Assembly (NCBI GenBank): GCA_036365145.1
Contig: JAEOAD010000029.1
Location: forward strand, 22,987,001 to 23,051,000
Length of the DNA: 64,000 bases
Reading direction: 5' to 3'
Source of the DNA: Orientallactaga sibirica
Lineage: Eukaryota > Chordata > Mammalia > Rodentia > Dipodidae
Position 1 is the stretch's first letter. The number at the start of each line of letters is the position of its first letter. The position numbers were made by a program, and so were the translations under genes. Under the pieces are notes generated by a model. That model made no database searches. It saw only the letters and a list, made by a program, of their open reading frames with translations, and was not told the DNA's origin. Positions 21,276-33,817 of the stretch are shown piece by piece.

Positions 21276-23756
21276 ACCAAACATAAACAAAGAAAAAAAT
21301 ATCAAAAAAACAAGCAACTGAAAACACATCATAAATGTGTGTGTCTGAATTATGCAAAGTCTTTTGCAACTCTATTACTCTTTATCTAATGAATATATTT
21401 CAACATTTGTTTTTCTCTCATGAGAGACAAGATAATGGCCATGTGTGTGTGTGTGTGTGTGTGTGTACCAAGTGGTCAAATGGATTCAGCTAGGTTTACT
21501 AAGAACTAATTAAATTTGTATACTTTTCACCCAGTTTAATATGAAAATGCATGAAGTAAAAACTACTTTATATTTGGGAAATACTCATTCAAGAACTTAT
21601 GTATTGAGTAATAATTAGTAATATGGCACTTAAGACATATCTCAAATCATCATAACCCTCTTGAATTTATGTAAAACCAGTACTGTGCTTTAGATGATGG
21701 CAATAGCTTAGTGTTTGGTGGAGGATTTCACACATATAAGTGATACTTTATGCTGATAATGAAATCCTCAAGTCATAAATCCTCAAGAGAAAGGACCCTT
21801 AAGCAGAAGGCTGGTTAATTTGATCAGGCAACCAATTTAGGACATCTCTAAAAACATCCTCAATACAAGTATATAATGGTGTTAGATGGGATTTTGCTAT
21901 GGTAAGAAATAAGCCCTAAATATTACTGGCTTAAAGCAAGAGAGAGTGGTTTCTTGCTTGCATACAGCATATGAATATTCAGTTAGTTTTCCAGATTACC
22001 AGTCTAGTGTGTGAACAACCAATTTTGCACCTCATAGCCATCATCCAATATTTGCCTCAGGAGACAAGGAAAGAGGGGACATCTCCTTGTCTTATGTTAT
22101 ATCTCCTATCAAAATTTTGTTTAACAAATAAAGTCATTTAAATAAGATTGACATTAAGAGTATGGCACTAAAATCTTCCTTTTCTTAGTGTGTGTGTTTG
22201 TGTATGGGTGTGTGTGTGTGTCTATGTGTGTTTGATTTTAATATGTGCTACAGATGTAAACCAGTAAAAGTATAGACTTTCAAGATAATATCTTCTGCTT
22301 CCTGATGTTCTAGATCAAATTCTCATTTGTTCCATTTGATCATGAATATATCTCTTGTAGAAGATTCGTGAATTTGCCACATCTCCAAGGTTCAGCTATT
22401 CATGAATTCTTGCTTTTCTCACTGACTCACTTTTTGACAATTGTATGAACCCTCAAATGGTATATGATTATGAACATGAACATCAGATACTAATTATCAT
22501 TTACTTTTTTGCCAGCAGAGTCCTTGACTTCTATATTCTGTCATGCTTACACTTCATTCATGTTAACATTGTTTTTCTTTCATCTACCCTTATCTAGAAT
22601 CCATAAGAACATGTCATAAAACAGAAAATGATTTAGAGTCGACAGACATAGGATTGGACCAAAAGAAACAAAAATTTTCACATTATGTATATTTCCATAT
22701 ATTTCCTCCCCAACATCAATTTTTCACCTCCTCCTCCCTTGGGTATTAGTCAAAACTCCACATGTCCTTAACAATATAAGGGAGAGAAGTTATTTATCTT
22801 CAGATATTACTAACACAAGGTCATTATTAGCATACCTTGAAATTCTTAAAACTTCTTTCCTAGAAATTAAAATAATCTATTCTAGTTCAGAAAACACAGC
22901 CATCTCAACAACCATTCAGTAAAGGCATAAAAATAAGAGCTATTATTTTCATGCGTACATTCTATTCTGGGGACTGAGAAACATACAGGGGTCATGGATG
23001 CCAGATGGTGTTCTTTATGTTACATCTGTGATATATGCTGTATATTATGGGATTGGCAATGTCTCACAATTGTCTTAGGATTTCCAACTAACACAGGCCT
23101 GCATACCTTGTTTCTTTCTAACTCAGTAAATTTGAAAGGGCCAGGACTTGCATGTCAATTACGAAAGCTCTGTGGGGTTCAGGCAAACTTTGAACTCCAA
23201 GTGTCATGGAACAGAATTGAAAATTTCACAAAAATCACCTTTATTCTTGGGGGTCATCTCAGCAGGGATCTAGCAGCATAGAACAGGTGAGAATGAAAGC
23301 TAATCAAGAAAGGAAAACCTTTCAAACAACAACAGCAGTCACAAAAGTCCTTATTCACAATCAGGGCACTGGTTAGGTCTGTTCTGATTTTAACCAGAGT
23401 TTCTCTTTGGCTCTCCTTGATACTCATATTCAGTACACAGGAGGCTTCACTTGGGGCTTCTTTCATATGTCTCATAAATATATCAGTGAGATAAAAATAT
23501 CTGCTTCTCTCGCTACATTTCTTCTAAGCAATATTTCTTGCTTGCTTTCTTATATGGAGAATTAGATAACTGTGAGAACATGAATTATTTAAATGTAAGT
23601 GTAGGATGATCTTGAAAAAATATACATGTATGTAGGGTAATGCTAATTATTATTTAAAATCTTGGATTAGTCAGTGCTTTATTTAAAATGAATTTTATTT
23701 TTCAAAATCACTATTTATAAGAATATTTGAGGATAAAATAGTATACAGCATTCTTT
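21276..23756. other. No gene; TG microsatellites only
   Basis: Unassigned, AT-rich sequence. (TG)n runs lie at 21442-21466 and, interrupted, at 22188-22230. One plus-strand frame at 22994-23281 (95 codons) has no recognisable domain and I do not regard it as coding. Confidence 0.5.
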
Positions 23757-25070
23757 TTTAAAAAAAATTTATTTATTTATTTTTATTTTTATTGACAACT
23801 TCTATACTTATAGGCAATAAAACATGATAATTCCCTCCCCCCATTCCCTTTCAGAACTCCACTCTCCATCATATCCCCTCCCTCTCTCCATTAATTTTTC
23901 TTTTAACTTGATGTCATCGTCTTGTTCTCCTCTTATGAGGGTCTTGTGAAGGTATTGCTAGGCACTGCAAGGTCATGGATATCAAGGCCAATTTCGGTCT
24001 GGACAGTTGCATTGTAAGGAGTAGTACCCTTCCTTTGGCTCTTACATTCTTCTGCCTCCGCTTCTGCAATGGACCCTGAGCCTTGGAGAGTATGACAGAG
24101 ATGTTTTAGTGCTGGATGCTCCTCCTTCCCTTCTTCTCCAAACTATGTTGCCTTTTGGGTCATCCCAGTGGTTATCGTCATCTGAAAAGAGAAGCTTCTC
24201 TAACCAGAAGTGAGAGTAGCGTTAATATGTGAATATGAACATTAAGTGTAGTGCTTTCAGGGCAGTTTGGTGGGAAGAATATATACTCTTAGTCAGACAA
24301 GAGAAGGCTTTATACCCCTAAGGCTCATGACCTCCCTGGCCATAGACTTTTGTTTAGTTTTTTCAGTACCAGGCATGTATTCCCTCCCATAGAGGCCTTC
24401 AGTCCAAATAGGGAACAGTTGTTTTCCCCAAGAGCAGACCCATTCAATCACTGGGGCTGTCTGGCAAACCTTGAGGTTTCTAGTGTCCACTGTTTTCACC
24501 GCTGATGATTTCTGTCTCCCATATGGCTGCATGCAGTGCAGCTTTTTACAACTTTCAGTTGGCTGGTCTACAGGGAGAATGTGTTCTGCTCAGCACAAGC
24601 TTGCTTTTTCAGTGACCTTGCCACTCAGGCAAGTGAGGTTTTCAACAATAGGGTCTTACCATCTGTTTCTCAAGTGGCAACCAAGGGCTTTGACAATAGC
24701 CTGTAATGTTTTGGAGGCTACAGGGACCTCCCTGGCCAACAACTCACTGGAAGGTATCCCATCCCAGGCATGGAAAATTCCCTAGTAACAATCTACAGCT
24801 TTGGATATGCCATTATTCAAAAAAGGTTTACATAAGTCTTATTCAGAATATCTTGAATTTTGATTGACCCTCCCCCTGTCCTTTTACACATTCTCTTCCC
24901 CTGGCCTCACTTAGGCCTTTCTCCTCCCTGTAATCTGTTCTTTTACTTACATATATACAATACCATCCCCTTAAGTCCTTCCCTCTCCTCCCTCCCTTAT
25001 AGTCTTTTTCCAGCTAACTGGCCTCTGCTACCAAATTTTGGTTCCAGCTTACACACAAGCATATAAATTG
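23757..25070 (-). mobile_element. L1 3' UTR
   Basis: The segment between the ORF2 stop region and the A-rich end. The same sequence, sense-oriented, ends the two plus-strand L1 copies at 35.4-36.15 kb and 46.97-47.37 kb; for example the ATAAGTATAGAAGTTGTCAA block just before the tail occurs here and at 36.1 kb. Plus-strand frames inside it are spurious. Confidence 0.85.
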
Positions 25071-28000
25071 GTAGCTAGATTGATATATGAGAGAGAACAT
25101 GTGATATTTGACTTTCTGGGTCTGGGTTACCTCACTTAGTATAATCCTTTCAGATCCATCCATTTCCCTGCAAATTTCACAACTTCATTTTTCTTTATTA
25201 CTGAATAGAACTCCATCATGTAAATGTAACAGATCTTTATCATTCATTCATCTATGGAGGGACATCTAGGCTGGTTCAATTTCCCAGCTAATGTGAATAG
25301 AGCAGCAATAAACATGGTTTTGCAAGTATCTCTAAGGTAGCAAGAAGAGTCCTTCCGATATATTCCCAGCAGTGCTATAGCTGGATCATATGGTAAATCT
25401 ATTTTTAGCTATCTCAAGAACCTCCACACTGATTTCCACAATGGCTGGACCAGATTATATTCCCACCAAAAGTGTAGAAGTGTTCCTCTTTTTCCGCATC
25501 CATGCCAACACTTATTGTCATTTGTTTTCTTGATGGTAACCATTCTGACAGGAGTGAGATGGAATCTCAAAGTACTTTTAATTTGCATTTCCCTGATAGC
25601 TAAGGATGTAGAACACTTTTTTAGATGTTTATAAGCCATCTTTATTTCTTCTTATGAGAACTCTCTATTTAGTTCCATAGCCCAATTTTTAACTGGGTTG
25701 TTTGAATTCTCATTTCTCTGTTTTTTGAGTTCTTTGTATATTCTGGATATTAATCCTCTGTCAGATGTATAGCTGGAAAAGATTTTCTCCGATCCTGTAG
25801 GTTGTATCTTTGCTCTATTCACAGTGTTCTTTGCTGTACAAAAGCTTTGTAATTTCATGAGATCCTAGTGGTTGGTTAGTGGTTTTATTTCCTGAGCAAT
25901 TGGTTTATATTCAGAAAGTCATTGCCTATGCCAATATGTTGAAGGGTTTCCCTACCTTTTCCTCTAGCTGTTTCAGAGTTTCAGGTCTGATATTAAGGTC
26001 CCTGATCCACTTGGACTTGACTCTTGTGCATGGAGAGAGACAAGGATCTATTTTCATCTTTCTACATACAGATATCAATTTTCCCCAACACCACTTGTTG
26101 AAGAGGCTACCTTTCCTCCAGTGAATATTTTTGGCATTTTTGTCAAAAATCAGGTGGCTGTAGCTGCCTGGATTAATATTTGTGTCTTCTATTCTGTTCC
26201 GTTGATCTACATGTCTGTCCGTGTGCCAATACCATGCTGTTTTTGTTACTATAACTTTGTAACATAACTTAAAATCAGGTATAGTGATACCACCAACCTG
26301 ATTTTTCTTGTGCAAAATTGTTTTGGCTATTCGAGGATTTTTGTGCTTCCAGATGAATTTTAGGATTGTGTTTTCTATTTCTGTGAAGAATGCCATTGGA
26401 ATTTTAATGGGGATTTCATTAAATGTGTAGATTGCTTTTGGTGAGATTGACATTTTCACAATATTGATTCTTCCAATCCAAGAACATGAGATGTCTTTCC
26501 ATTTCCTTGTTGTCTTCTGCAATTTCTTGGTTGAGTGTTATAAAGTTCTCATTGAAGAGATCCCTCACTTACTTGGTTAAGTTTATTCCAAGGTACTTTT
26601 TTTTTTGAGGCCATTATAAGTGGGAGAGATTCCCTGATTTCATCCTCTGCATGTTTGTTGTTAGTGTATAGAAAAGTTACTGAATATTGTGTGTTAATTT
26701 TGTATCCTTCTACATTGCTAAAAGTGTTTATCAGATCTAACAGTTTGCTGGTAGAGTCTTTAGGGACTGTTATTTGTAGAATCATATCATCTGCAAATAA
26801 TGATAATTTGATCTCTTCCCTTCCAGTTTGTTTCCCTGTTATGAGTGTCTCTTGCCTTATTGCTATAACTAAGACTTCCCAGTACTATATTAAGTAACAG
26901 TGGGGAAAGTGGACAACCTTGTCTTGTTCCTGAATTTAGTGGAAAAGCTTCAAGTTTTTCCCCATTTAGTATTATGTTGGCTGTAGGTTTGTCATAAATA
27001 GGTTTTATTATGTTGAGATATGTTCCTTCTATCCCAGTTTCTGTAATACATTTACGATGAAGGGATGTTGGATTTTGTGAAATGCCTTTTCTGCATCTAT
27101 TGAAATGATTGCTCTTCTGGTCAAGATGGTGTCAGCCTAACCTCACTTCACTTCACTTCACAGGGAAGTAAAGGCAAGAACTTTAAGATTAAAAGGACTT
27201 TCATGTGATTTTTGTCCTTCAGACCATTTATATGGTGTATTACATTTATCAATTTGTTGATGTTAAACCATCTCTACATCTCTGGGATAAAGCCTACTTG
27301 GTCAGGGTGAATAAACTTTCTGGTATATTCTTGTATTCTGTTTGCCAATATTTTGTTCAGAATTTTTGCATCTATGTTCATGAGTGAGATTGATTGTAAT
27401 TTTCTTTTTTTGCTCTGTCTTTGTCCTGTTTTGGTATCAGGGTGATGCTTGCTTCATAGAAGGAGTTTGGTAGATTCCCTTCCTTTTCCATTTATGGAAA
27501 AGTTTGAGAAGCAGCGGTGTTAGTTCTTCCATGAATGTCTGGTAAAATTCACCAGTGAGTCCATCTGGACCTGGACTTTTTTTAGTTGGGAGACTTTTTA
27601 AAACTGCTTGGATCTCTGTACTTGTTATAGGATTATTTAAATGGTTTATCTCATCTTGATTTAATTTTAGAAGGTCATATGAATGAAGGAAATCATCCAT
27701 TTGTTTCAGATTTTCAAACTTAGAGGCATATATATTCTAAACTATGTCCATATCATTTTCTGAATTTTTTTTGGTATGTGTTGTAATGGTGCCTTTTTCA
27801 TCTCTGATTTTATTAATTTTTGTCTCTTCTCTCTTTCTTTTGGTCAGATTTGCTAAGGGTTTATCAATCATGTTTATCCTTTCAAAGAACCAACTCTTTG
27901 TTTCATTGGTTATTAGTATTATTATTATTTTGGTTTCTATTTCATTAATTTATGCCCTAATTTTTATTATTTCTTCCCATGTACTGATTTTTTGTTTGCC

Positions 28001-28960
28001 TTTTTCTTCTCTTTCCAAGGCCTTAAGGTGAAGCATTGAATTGTTTACTTGTGAGCTCTCTAATTACTTAATATAGGCACTTAGAGCTATAAATTTCCCT
28101 CTTAGGACTGCCTTCACTGTGTCCAAAAGGTTTTGGTATCTTGCATCCTCATCATCATTTGATTCTATGAATTTATTGATTTCTTTTTTAATTTCTTCAA
28201 TGATTCATTCATCATTCAATAGTGTACTGTTTAGTCTCCATGAATTTCTGTATGCTCCGTAGTTTTTCTTGTTGTTGATTTGCAGTTTAATCCCATTCTG
28301 GTCACATAGCATACAAGGGATTATTTAAATTTTCCTGTATTTGTTAAGATTTGATTTATGTCCTAATATATGGTCTATTTTAGAGAATGTTACATGTGCT
28401 GCTGAGAAAAGTGTATATTCGGCAGTAAGTGGATGGAATGTTCTGTATATATCTGCTAGGTCCATTTGTTACAGGACATCATTTAATCCAGATGTAACTC
28501 TGTTTAGTTTTTGCTGGGATGACCTGTCAAGTGATGAGAGTTGGGTATTGAAGTCACCCACTACTATTGTGTTTGGAGTTATCTCTGACATTAAGTCTAA
28601 TAGTGTTCGTTTGATGAAATTGGGAGCCCCCATGTTAGGGGCATATGTATTTAGAATTGTAATGACTTCCTGTTGGAGTGTTCCTTTAATCAGTATAGTG
28701 ACCTTCTTTATCTTTCCCCACTAATGTTGATTTGAAGTCTATCATGTCAGGTATTAGGATAGCAAATCTGCTTGTTTCCTAGGCCCATTTGCTTGAAATA
28801 CCATTTTCTATCCTTTAACCCTAAGAAGATTTCTATCTTTTATTGAGAGGTGAGTTTCCTGGAGGCAACATATGGCAGGATCCTGCCTTTTAATCCAGTC
28901 TGCAAGCCTGTGTCTTTTGACTGGGGCATTGAGGCCATTGATATTAAGAGTTATTATTGA
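25070..28960 (-). pseudogene. L1 ORF2 pseudogene (endonuclease and reverse transcriptase)
   Basis: ORF2 of L1 encodes an N-terminal apurinic endonuclease, a reverse transcriptase and a Cys-rich C-terminus that together nick DNA and copy the RNA. Visible landmarks on the minus strand, in order: the KKSPGPDGLTGEFYQ motif at the RT start (about 27,590), the RT catalytic FADD at 26786-26797, which is intact, and the C-terminal Cys-containing [16 protein letters not shown] block (about 25,450-25,510). The endonuclease part (about 28.0-28.96 kb) is recognisable but full of stops. The longest open piece is 198 codons (25926-26522). A foreign segment of about 80 bp interrupts it near 27123. Confidence 0.9.
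27121..27203. other. Foreign ~80-bp segment inside L1 ORF2
   Basis: L1 coding similarity stops after CTCTTCTGGTC and resumes at CATGTGATTTTTGTCCTTCA. The segment between starts AAGATGGTGTCAGCC, contains a (CTTCA)-like triple repeat, and ends TAAAAGGACTTT. It is not ORF2 sequence. Its start resembles the L1 5' terminus seen at 35.1 kb (CTTCTGGCTAAGATGGCTGC). Confidence 0.55.
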
Positions 28961-29039
28961 AAGATATGTTTTTATTCTCGCCATTCTTCTTATTTTGTGG
29001 TGCTTCCTGTTTTCCCTTTACTCACTTGTTTTAACTGTT

Positions 29040-29747
29040 ATTTGAGTATGGTTTATTTTTTCCTATTTCCTGCTGTTGTGTTTTGCTTTCTCTTCTGCCT
29101 GAAGGATTCCTTCAAGTATTTTCCATAGAGCTGGTTTAGTTGCCATAAATTCCTTTAGCCTGTTTGTGTTGTCTAATGTCCTTATTTCTCCATCAATTTG
29201 CTTTGCAGGATACCTTTGCAGGATAAAGTAACCTTGGTTGGCAATTTTTATTTTTCAGAACTTGGAATACATCATTCCAAGCCCTTCTGGCTTTTAAAGT
29301 TTCTGTTGAGTAATCTGCTATGATCCTGATGGGTTTCCGTTAGAAGATCACTTGCTTTTTCTAACTGCTTTCAATATATTTTCTTGGGTTTGTGTGTTTA
29401 GTAGTTTAAGTATAACATTGTAAGGAGAGGATCTTTCTAGATTTTTGCCTGTTTGGTATTCTAAAAGCTTCTTGTATCTGCAATGTATCCCAATTTGGGG
29501 AAAATTTTGTTCTATGATTTTCTTGAAAACACTAAGCCTCTGGATTGAAATTCTTCTCCTTCTACTATAACCTGAATTCTTATGTTTGATCTTTTCATTG
29601 TGTCCCAGATATCTTGGAATTCCCATTCATACCTTTCTATTAGCTTGTCTTTCTCTTTGTTGAACTCTATTAGGTCTATCTCCTGGTCTTCTAGTTTAGA
29701 TATTCTGTTCTCTCCTTCATCCATTCTACTCGTGAGACTTTCCACAG

Positions 29748-29795
<48 letters not shown>

Positions 29796-30250
29796 TGAGG
29801 TAGGGTCTCACTCTGGTCCAGGCTGACCTGGAATTAACTATGCAGTCTCAGGGTGGCCTTGAACTCTTGGCGATCCTCCTACCTCTGCCTCCCGAGTGCT
29901 GGGATTAAAGGCGTGAGCCACCACGCCAGGCTCCACAGAGTTTTTTATTTCACTGACTGTATTCTTCACAGCTAGGATTTCAGCCTGGTTTTTCTTCAGC
30001 ATTTCTATGTCCTTACTCATGTACTATAATGACCTTTCATTAAGCTGGTTTTCTTTGCTCTCTTTCAGGAGTTTGTTTACTTCTTTGAATCCTTGCATTT
30101 CTTCTTTCATTTCTTTGAGTATAGATAAAATCATTCTTTTGAAGTCTTTGTCAGGTATTTCATCTAAAACAATCTCATTGGTGATCATTTCTGATTGATT
30201 CATAATTTTTGGTGGGATTGCATTTCTTGATTCTTTTTGTTTCTTGTATT
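29040..30250 (-). pseudogene. L1 ORF1 pseudogene
   Basis: ORF1 of L1 encodes an RNA-binding protein with an N-terminal coiled coil, an RRM-like centre and a basic C-terminal domain. On the minus strand, Lys/Glu/Leu-rich coiled-coil sequence lies at about 30.0-30.2 kb, a MDEGENRISKLEDQEIDLIE block at about 29.66-29.73 kb, and C-terminal motifs such as REFMATKPALWKIL-like sequence near 29.13 kb. A B1 element splits the coiled-coil part, and frame changes occur near 29.5 kb. Not functional. Confidence 0.85.
29750..29938 (-). repeat. B1 SINE inserted in L1 ORF1
   Basis: A T run of about 44 (the A tail) then a near-consensus B1 (GAGGTAGGGTCTCACTCTGG ... AAAGGCGTGAGCCACCACGC). TCCACAGAG flanks both sides (about 29740-29748 and 29933-29941). 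The low divergence and long tail make it one of the younger insertions, clearly later than the L1. Confidence 0.92.
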
Positions 30251-31090
30251 ATAACATAATGACTTTTGCATCATGAATTGATTTGATGCTTGGGTTTTCT
30301 ACTTATCTGCAATGTTCTTAGATGTGGTGATCTACCTTTATATACTTGCAGGATATGAGTTTAAGGTGCCAAGTATAGCACTTGTTCCCCAATCCAAACA
30401 CAGAAGTAATCATAGGTGTTGAGTTTGCTTGCTAAGCAAGTATTATAGTGGACTGGGTGGAACAAAATACTAGCAAATTCTAAACTTCAACTGAGCAATA
30501 TACACATTCAATTAAAACCAGCACAGTGCATACAAGTGTGGGGATTAAAACAAACAAATAGTCTTATAAGGCCAAAAGCCCTAAGGGTATGTGTTGTTCT
30601 ACACCCTTAATTCTGTCAGATAAGAGCTAGAGAATTCTGTTCTGAATTGGGTTCCTGGTCAGCCAGGATCTGGACCAGACCCTGCCACCAAACAATGACA
30701 AAAGCAAAAGACAAAGGCCCTATAAATCTGTAAGCATTAAAGGCAGCAATATACAACACCCATACAGCTTATTTAAAAATGGTAAAGCCAACCAAAAATA
30801 TGTAACCCATAACCTGCCCTGACATGGAAAGAGAGATTAGCATGTCCAATGCAGGCCTATGTACCTATGTTTTGGGTTTTTTTTTTTTTTTTTTTTTTTT
30901 TTTGTCAGTTGGCCTCATTACCTTTTGGTGTTGCTAATGATCTCACTGATGCTAAGTGCCCACCTTAATGCCTCTGTTTTGTTCTGTGGAGCTGGAGCTC
31001 AGCTCAGCTGTCTAGTATACACCTTTCTTATAAGAATACAAACTCTTTCTGTTATAAGAAACCCTAAGGTATCTGGGACTGTGTGAGAAA
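30250..31090 (-). mobile_element. Probable L1 5' UTR with internal T run
   Basis: Sequence upstream of ORF1 in the element's direction. It is non-coding, holds a T run of about 24 at 30880-30903, and then passes into a slightly GC-richer stretch (GGAGCTGGAGCTCAGCTCAG). I infer 5' UTR from position only. Confidence 0.5.
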
Positions 31091-31341
31091 ACTGAACATA
31101 GATTCTTTCACTTATGGGTAGGGATAAAATTTTATTAGAAGTTCAGGAGGTCATTTCACGAAAGTCGTAGATGAATATCTCCAGTAGAGAAGCTAGTAGA
31201 AAGAACTATATTTTACTTCTCTGTATAATGTAAATGTTTTTCATTTAATTTCAGGAATTTAGACTTACTTAGTGATGCCTTTTTCTTCCTTTAGCTGCCA
31301 TCACTTTCTTTACATTTCTTTCTTCAAAGGAATACATAGGA

Positions 31342-31615
31342 ATTTTTTTTTTTTTTTTTGGAGAGAGAAAGAGAGAGGCAGAGAGAGAGAGGAAGAGGAA
31401 GACAGATAGAGATGGGCGTGCCAGCAACCTCTCAGCTGCTGCAAACGAAATTCAGATGTGTGCAACCCCTTGTGGTCAAATGTGGCATTGCACCCTTGTG
31501 TCACTTTACATCTGGCTAAATGTGGGACCTGGAGTTTGGAACCGCTGGAGATTGGAAGCAGTGTTCTTAGGCTTAGGAAGCAGGCGCCTTAACTGCTAAG
31601 CCATCTCTCCAGCCC
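31342..31615 (-). repeat. Dip-related long SINE with duplicated head-proximal unit
   Basis: Same long subfamily as at 19.0 kb, with a GGAGATTGGAA unit repeated near 31530-31560. AATACATAGGA flanks both ends (31328-31338 and 31616-31626), so this is a clean L1-mediated insertion. Confidence 0.92.
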
Positions 31616-31730
31616 AATACATAGGACTTTTGATGTTGTGTTTCTTTTCCATAGATTGTCTTAGATCTTTAATACATGGAACATTCATTTAATTGGCTAC
31701 TCTGGAGTCAGATAATGCTATTTAATTTTT

Positions 31731-32058
31731 GTATTAGTTACTTTTGCATTTTGGGGACAAAATACCTGACAAAACTGTTGAAGAAAGGAAGGGTTTATTT
31801 TACCTGGTCATTCCAGATTATAGTCCATCCTAGAAGGGAAGATATGATGACAGGAGTTTGAAGTATCTGGTCACATTTAGCACAGTGAGGAAGCATACTG
31901 ATGAATATTGGTTACTCAGCTAGCTCTCCTATTTTTATACAGTCCAGGAACACAATCTATAATATTCTTTTGCCCACAGTTAGGGCAAATCATCCTACCT
32001 CAACTAAATTGTTCTATAAAATCCCTCATAGACATAATCCTGCCAAGTTGAAAATCAT
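31731..32058 (-). mobile_element. Old ERVL-type solo LTR
   Basis: Reversed LTR. The plus strand starts GTATTAGTTACTTTTGCATT, the complement of the ERVL ending AAC-TAATAC, and ends near GATTAACCATCA, the complement of TGATGGTTAATC. A polyadenylation-like AAATAAACCC is visible in sense near the 3' side. Diverged. Confidence 0.7.
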
Positions 32059-32109
32059 TGATTAACCATCATATATATGTGGGTGTGTGTCTCCGTGTGT
32101 GTGTCTCTC

Positions 32110-32115
32110 TGTGTA

Positions 32116-32151
<36 letters not shown>

Positions 32152-32160
32152 TGTGTTTAT
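32110..32160 (+). repeat. (TG)n microsatellite
   Basis: TG repeats with ATGTATG and TTTG interruptions, directly beyond the old LTR. Confidence 0.9.
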
Positions 32161-32242
32161 ATACTACCCCAGAAATTAAAAGTTAAAATATGTGTAGCTT
32201 TATATGTTATTACTTAGTAATTCTAAATTTTGGCTACATCTG

Positions 32243-32636
32243 TATTAGTTATTTTTTTTTTCTTATTTCTGTGACAAATAGCTAATATACTGCAACTTAA
32301 GGGAGTAAGAACTTATTTTGTCTCAGGGTTTGAGGATATAAACTGTCACGTCAGGGAAGGCAGGACAACAAAACTGACTCATGGGTATTGTTGTGCGAGG
32401 CTGACCACATTAGTGTATATCAGGAAACAGAGAATGGAGAATGCTAGTGCCCTGTTGGCTTCCTCTTTCTATCCTTTTTTAGATTGAGACCTTAGACCAT
32501 AGACGGTGTCACCACATTTGTGGTTAGTCTTGCCACCTCAGTTAAATCTTTCTATAAATACCCTCACAGACACACTCAGAGGAGGGTCTTCTGAGTGATT
32601 CTAAATCAAGTTGACAAAGATTATTAACCATGACAA
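32243..32636 (-). mobile_element. Second old ERVL-type solo LTR, same orientation
   Basis: Plus strand from GTATTAGTTATTTTTTTTTT to GATTATTAACCATGACA. In sense it begins TGTCATGGTTAATAATCTTT followed by GTCAACTTGATTT, an ERVL LTR start like the one at 50.8 kb. It lies 185 bp from the LTR at 31731 in the same orientation. They could be two insertions, or the two LTRs of one deleted element. Confidence 0.75.
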
Positions 32637-33437
32637 TATCTTTATATTTTAAAACCACAAATGGCATTGCAAAATTTATTTTTAAATATCACTGCAATGT
32701 TCAGCTGTATCCTAGGGTAGAGAAAATCTAAAAGCTACACTTTCAGCTTTACAACAACAAAAAGTTGTGCAGTCTAAAAAAAAATCACAACTTTTTAAAC
32801 ATATAGAAAGAACTCTTAAGGAGAGAGTGGCCATGAATCTTGCTTTCATAAGGAGGGTACATGTTATCGTTCCAGACATTTAAGAAGACTTTTTTAGAAT
32901 TGAACATAAAACCTATAAACATGAGTTTATTACACTTCCAAGGCTCTTTTCTACACCTCAAGGTATGAAAAGGAGAAATGCCAAGGGCAGAGTGAGAAAA
33001 CAGAAGAAGTACCATTCATTGTGAAGGTTCAGATTTTGTTAGATGGAGGTCATAAAACAATGGTTGAACATGTACTTATATTTACAAGGAAGACAATTCT
33101 TAAACTTTTGAGGAAAACATAGTGTCTTCTGTCTATGAGAGTACAGATAAATGTTTATCAACAGTAAGGAAAAAATTCAACAGAAAAATATACTTTTTCT
33201 TGAAGAAGAAGAAAAAGACATCATGGAGCCAAACTTATAAACATCTCCTGTCCCTGGGGGCTAGTTTATGATCACTGACTAAGAAGCACCCAGCTCAAGA
33301 GTCAGGAATATATCATCTGCATAAGGCTGAGTCTGAACCAAACTAACATAGTTAGTTCTATTGTTTGTTTCCTGAATTTTTCCAAGCTAGCTAATGTGAA
33401 GTAACAGTGAAGGGCAACTCAGTGTACTGCTTGTGAA
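32637..33437. other. No feature recognised
   Basis: AT-rich, unassigned; no credible coding frame. Confidence 0.4.
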
Positions 33438-33439
33438 AG

Positions 33440-33538
33440 AAAAGGAGTTCCTTTGCAGTGTCACAAGTCCCTGGTACACAAATCCCCCCCCCCATCTCTA
33501 TAAATCTCTCTCCTTGCAAATAAATAAATAAATAAATA
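33440..33538 (+). repeat. Dip SINE, 5'-truncated
   Basis: GGAGTTCCTTTGCAGTG, then CTGGTACACAAATCC, a C run, a CTCTCTCC tract and an AAATAAATAAATAAATAAAT tail match the 3' half of Dip. Confidence 0.7.
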
Positions 33539-33719
33539 TTTTTTAAAAAGATACTTTAAAACAGTAATACAAGTGAGCAAGCTCTCCAAACACAAAGGAA
33601 GTATTTTTAAAGGACATTGGACTATGATAGAAGGAGGAAAATCAATCAATCAATCACCATAGGGTAAATTGAAATAGAATTTAAGTATAGTCATTTAAGT
33701 GATCAATTGGCAAAATAAA

Positions 33720-33800
33720 AGAAAGAGAGAAAAAAGATAAGAACAAAAAGTAAATAAAATAAATAAATAAATAATAAATAAAATAAAATAAGATAAAGAA
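33720..33800 (+). repeat. A-rich (AAAT)n tract
   Basis: Degenerate AAATA/AAAAG repeats directly before the ERV LTR that starts near 33818. Confidence 0.85.
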
Positions 33801-33817
33801 CAAAAACCAAAAAGAAC

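Larger units (their letters stand above)
23757..31090 (-). mobile_element. LINE-1, nearly full length, decayed
   Basis: A minus-strand L1 of about 7 kb. Read in its own direction it has a 5' UTR (about 31.1-30.25 kb), ORF1, ORF2, a long 3' UTR (about 25.07-23.8 kb) and an A-rich end (reversed as TTTATTTTTATTTTTATTGA). It is interrupted by a B1 in ORF1 and a foreign segment of about 80 bp in ORF2. ORF2 carries many stop codons, so the element is dead, but it is complete enough to define the local L1 family. The outer 5' boundary was not fixed; no clean target duplication is visible. Confidence 0.9.

Noticed and set aside
28341..28724. 127-codon plus-strand frame
   Set aside because: It is the antisense of the L1 endonuclease region; the real coding similarity is on the minus strand.
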